Part shown: positions 29,094 through 31,338 of the stretch, in pieces
How the letters are laid out: each line of letters begins with the position of its first letter
Numbering within the stretch: position 1 is the first letter of the stretch
Assembly: GCA_023375785.1 (NCBI GenBank)
Contig: SZWC01009535.1
Coordinates: 33,245 to 64,582 of the forward strand
Direction: 5' to 3'
Length of the DNA: 31,338 bases
Source: Penium margaritaceum
Lineage: Eukaryota > Streptophyta > Zygnematophyceae > Desmidiales > Peniaceae
The notes under the pieces: generated by a model
What the model saw: the letters and a program-made list of their open reading frames with translations, nothing else
Told to the model about the DNA's origin: nothing
Database searches by the model: none
Position numbers and translations under genes: made by a program

Positions 29094-31002
29094 TCAATGG
29101 GGGGTGTGTCTGATCTCAAGGTCCTCCTCGTCGCAAGTTCTTTCCACTTGAATGGTTGCGTGTGAGATGCCATGAGCCTTCTCGCAGAACCTGAGGACGT
29201 CCTCCAGAACCTCCTCAGGGTTCATGCAGTCGGCAGCGATCATGACATGGGCAGCCATCACCACCTTACCCATCGTTATGGCCCAGATGTGCAAGTCGTG
29301 CACGTCGACCACCCCGCCGATGCTCCGCATGCCCTCCTCCACCTGAATACGTGTGCAAGTCATGGTGGAAAAAGCGTACTTGGTCAAGCATGACAGCAGG
29401 TGGACCTGGCAAGAGACGTCCCAAGCACATGGGCGGGCAGACGCAGAACCAGCTGCAAAAGGAGCAGCAGTTTCGGGACTGGCAGCAGCAGCAGTATCGG
29501 CAAAAGCAGGATTAGAAAAGGTGGCATTAAGTCTATGCATGAGCGGACTGAGGGCGAAACATCACATTCCAGTGCTCCGAAAGAACTCCCTTGAACCTGC
29601 CTTCACTCTGTAAACCCGCAAAGTTGGACAGATTGCATGCGCATGCATGCATGCCGGAGCTCAGGCAAAAGGATCACAACACACCAACACACCTCATCGG
29701 CGTCAATGTGTCTGGGAGTGCTCTCCATGAGTACGTCCATGACGTCTCGAAGCATTGACAGAGTGGTGCACAACACCAGCACGGAGAAGAAGAGCGTGCA
29801 CAGTAGGTCAACCCACTTGCTGCACAGCGCAGCGCAGAAGCATGCCATGGCACACCACACCGCAACCAGGAGGCGAAACCACTCAAAAGGTGAGCTGAAT
29901 GGCCAGCATGCCACGTACCTCAGTAAATCGGTAAAGCAGCAAAGCAGTAGACCTGTACAGCAACAAAGCAGTGGAGTAGAACAGCAGCAAAGCGGTGCAG
30001 CAGTATGCGCTCTCCAGAAGACAAGCGAGCAGCTGGATGGACCTGCGTACGTTGCTGTCACATTTTCAGTCCACTGAACAAAAGCGCGAATTTGACTACT
30101 AAAGCAGCCTAAGAAGTCTGGCATGGCGCCACGCAGACGCATTGACTGCCAGCGGTGGTCGATGAGTTCAGCACCATGTGTCATGTAGTGACCATTGATG
30201 CGACCGACATAGCAACGACGGCAGTGTCCCAGCTGACAAAGCAAACCACATCAGGGCCAATGGCTAATCGTGTGGCGGCAGGTCGCCAACACAGGGAGAA
30301 ATGCTCACCCCAACTTGTGAGAAAGTTGAGAACCAGTGTGGTGAGAGAAAACTGTGTGAGGCACTGTGACTCAAAAGACAACTTGCGTCCGCATATAGCA
30401 CCGTGCCCAACTGACAACCCTCTCAGCTGCACACGGCTCTTCACCAGATCTGGCACAAGTCAGACAAGCAGCACTCCTGGACCGAAGACTAAAAGACCGG
30501 CTCCATGCCGAAGAAAAATGAGTGGACATGACAAGCCCTGCCACGGCTCTCAAAACCGATGATGTCTTTACAGGGAGGCAGTAACAAAAATGGGAATAAG
30601 CACAATCCAAGAGCAAATGCTCAGTGTTCGAAGGCTTGAAGGCTCGACATGCAACAGACGCATCCAATCCATAGCACAACCTCATGCGCACATCCTTTCG
30701 CAGACGTGTGGCGTCTACAGCTCACATTTTGGGGAGGCGGGGCAAAGCGCTTTGACTCACAGTGCAGGGTTGTACCAGATGACGGCGCCACCAATCATGA
30801 CGCCGATGCTCTGCAGCAGGTCGCCCAGCACGTGGAGGTACGCACCGCGCAGGTTCACGTTCGCGTTGACGTCCTCACAGTGGCCTCGGTGACTGTGCAC
30901 GCTGCCCGTGGCATGTGCCGGCTTGTGGATGCCCGCCTCCTCCTCTGCCAAGCCACGATGGATTGGAGCCACAAAATGGCAGATTAGTGCTCTACCAGTA
31001 CA
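29094..31002 (-). CDS. MTP1: Zinc transporter, metal tolerance protein / cation diffusion facilitator (3' three exons)
   Basis: Three exons join in phase: 31002-30761, 29819-29693 and 29342-29094 (205 codons to TGA), with introns of 941 and 350 bp. Splice sites are GTGAGT/CAG and GTGTGT/CAG; the first junction splits a Leu codon (CT+C) to give WYNPALKWVD, the second falls between codons (DADE-VEEG). Exon A has a moderately His-rich cytosolic loop ([16 protein letters not shown]) and membrane helix V with the zinc-binding HxxxD pair, [20 protein letters not shown] (HVLGD at 30834-30820). Exon B is helix VI ([13 protein letters not shown]) and [10 protein letters not shown]. Exon C is the C-terminal dimer domain ([18 protein letters not shown]). 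These match plant group-1 MTPs, which export zinc from the cytosol into the vacuole by proton exchange. The first acceptor is the least sure; the N-terminal half lies beyond the window. MTP1 against close paralogues cannot be separated. Confidence 0.88.
29935..30005. repeat. Imperfect AGCA/AGCAAAGCAGT repeats in the MTP intron
   Basis: Degenerate CAGCAAAGCAGT units inside the 941-bp intron; no coding role. Confidence 0.5.
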
Positions 31003-31246
31003 CTGGAAAAAAAAAAAACTTGAATATGAGAGCAGAGGGATGAGAATGGGGGGAGGTTGCTGAGAGGGAGTTAGTGTGTGATTGTTTCCGTTTCGCACAG
31101 CTCTAGATCACATAGTTAACCTAAGAGTTGGACAGTCTGCCACACACTCTGACCCCAGAATCTGCTGCCATATGGTGTTGTCTGTTGAGCGAGGCAAGGC
31201 AAGGAGGTTAGGAGTGAAGGCTCGAGGGCAAGTGATAAGTGATCAC
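31003..31246 (-). other. Intron upstream of the first visible MTP exon
   Basis: On the minus strand a T run (12 T) and CAG at 31005-31003 form a strong acceptor. No MTP-like exon could be read between here and the window edge, so the preceding exon lies outside. Confidence 0.55.
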
Positions 31247-31316
31247 TGATGAGTGAATGAGTGATGAGTGATGGGTGATGAGTGATGAGTGATGAGTGAT
31301 GAGTGATGAGCGATGG
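31247..31316. repeat. Heptanucleotide microsatellite (TGATGAG)n
   Basis: About ten units of TGATGAG with a few variants (TGAATGAG, TGATGGG, CGATGG), within the presumed MTP intron. Confidence 0.88.
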
Positions 31317-31338
31317 TATGGGCCTGGCGGCGTGGACT

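Noticed and set aside
29603..30244. 213-codon minus-strand open frame as one exon
   Set aside because: Only its part 29819-29693 matches MTP; the upstream Cys/Leu-rich part is intron translation and splice sites with correct phase bound the short exon.
1..31338. CRISPR array, bacterial operon, tRNA or rRNA genes
   Set aside because: No regular repeat-spacer structure, no ribosome-binding-site pattern, and the tRNA-like 12-mers are retroelement primer sites, not tRNA genes.

Overview
This window reads as nuclear DNA of a green-plant-lineage eukaryote (Streptophyta), in a gene-poor stretch packed with decayed LTR retrotransposons. The only recognisable host gene is at the right end: the last three exons, on the minus strand, of a zinc transporter of the metal tolerance protein / cation diffusion facilitator family (29094-31002, MTP1-like). 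Its introns, its plant-type MTP motifs and the tRNA-iMet-primed Copia elements argue for a plant or charophyte alga. I cannot name a species.

Layout, left to right. (1) 1-1626, minus: open 5' part (gag plus start of protease) of a Ty1/Copia element that leaves the window on the left; it is the only long uninterrupted retroelement frame here. (2) 1627-3067: non-coding and LTR-like DNA with an N-joined 352-bp duplication. (3) 3068-9935, minus: a decayed Copia element with pol, gag, a GC-rich leader, a tRNA-iMet primer binding site and a 509-bp 5' LTR. (4) 10320-16245, plus: a heavily mutated Ty3/Gypsy element, from a possible LTR to the integrase, where it is cut off. (5) 16246-18161: GGATCC-rich tract, a possible gag fragment, a polypyrimidine tract, a (CGCT)5 hairpin and a 186-base gap. 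(6) 18162-19607, minus: 5' end of another Copia element (CAG-rich leader in its sense strand, primer site, LTR), head to head with (7) a plus-strand LTR at 19626-20308. (8) 20594-28690, plus: a full-length Copia element of about 8.1 kb with two 641-bp LTRs, primer site, CAG-rich leader, four TGACGTCA palindromes, and one gag-pol frame broken only by six nonsense codons. (9) 28691-31338: the 3' flank and 3' half of the zinc transporter gene.

The elements at 3068-9935 and 20594-28690 are homologous along gag, protease, integrase, RT and RNase H, so comparing them shows which residues were lost in each. Nonsense codons in both are mostly TAG at former Gln or Trp codons, as expected from C-to-T decay at CA(G) sites, possibly a footprint of plant CHG methylation. 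Four places where a single N sits exactly between two near-identical segments (352, 504, 224 and 245 bp) look like unmerged contig-end overlaps and should be collapsed before interpretation. The most notable unexplained structures are the array of four TGACGTCA sites at about 20-bp spacing in the Copia leader, a perfect TGACG-type palindrome in the leader of the related minus-strand element, and the low-complexity leaders shared by three Copia elements.
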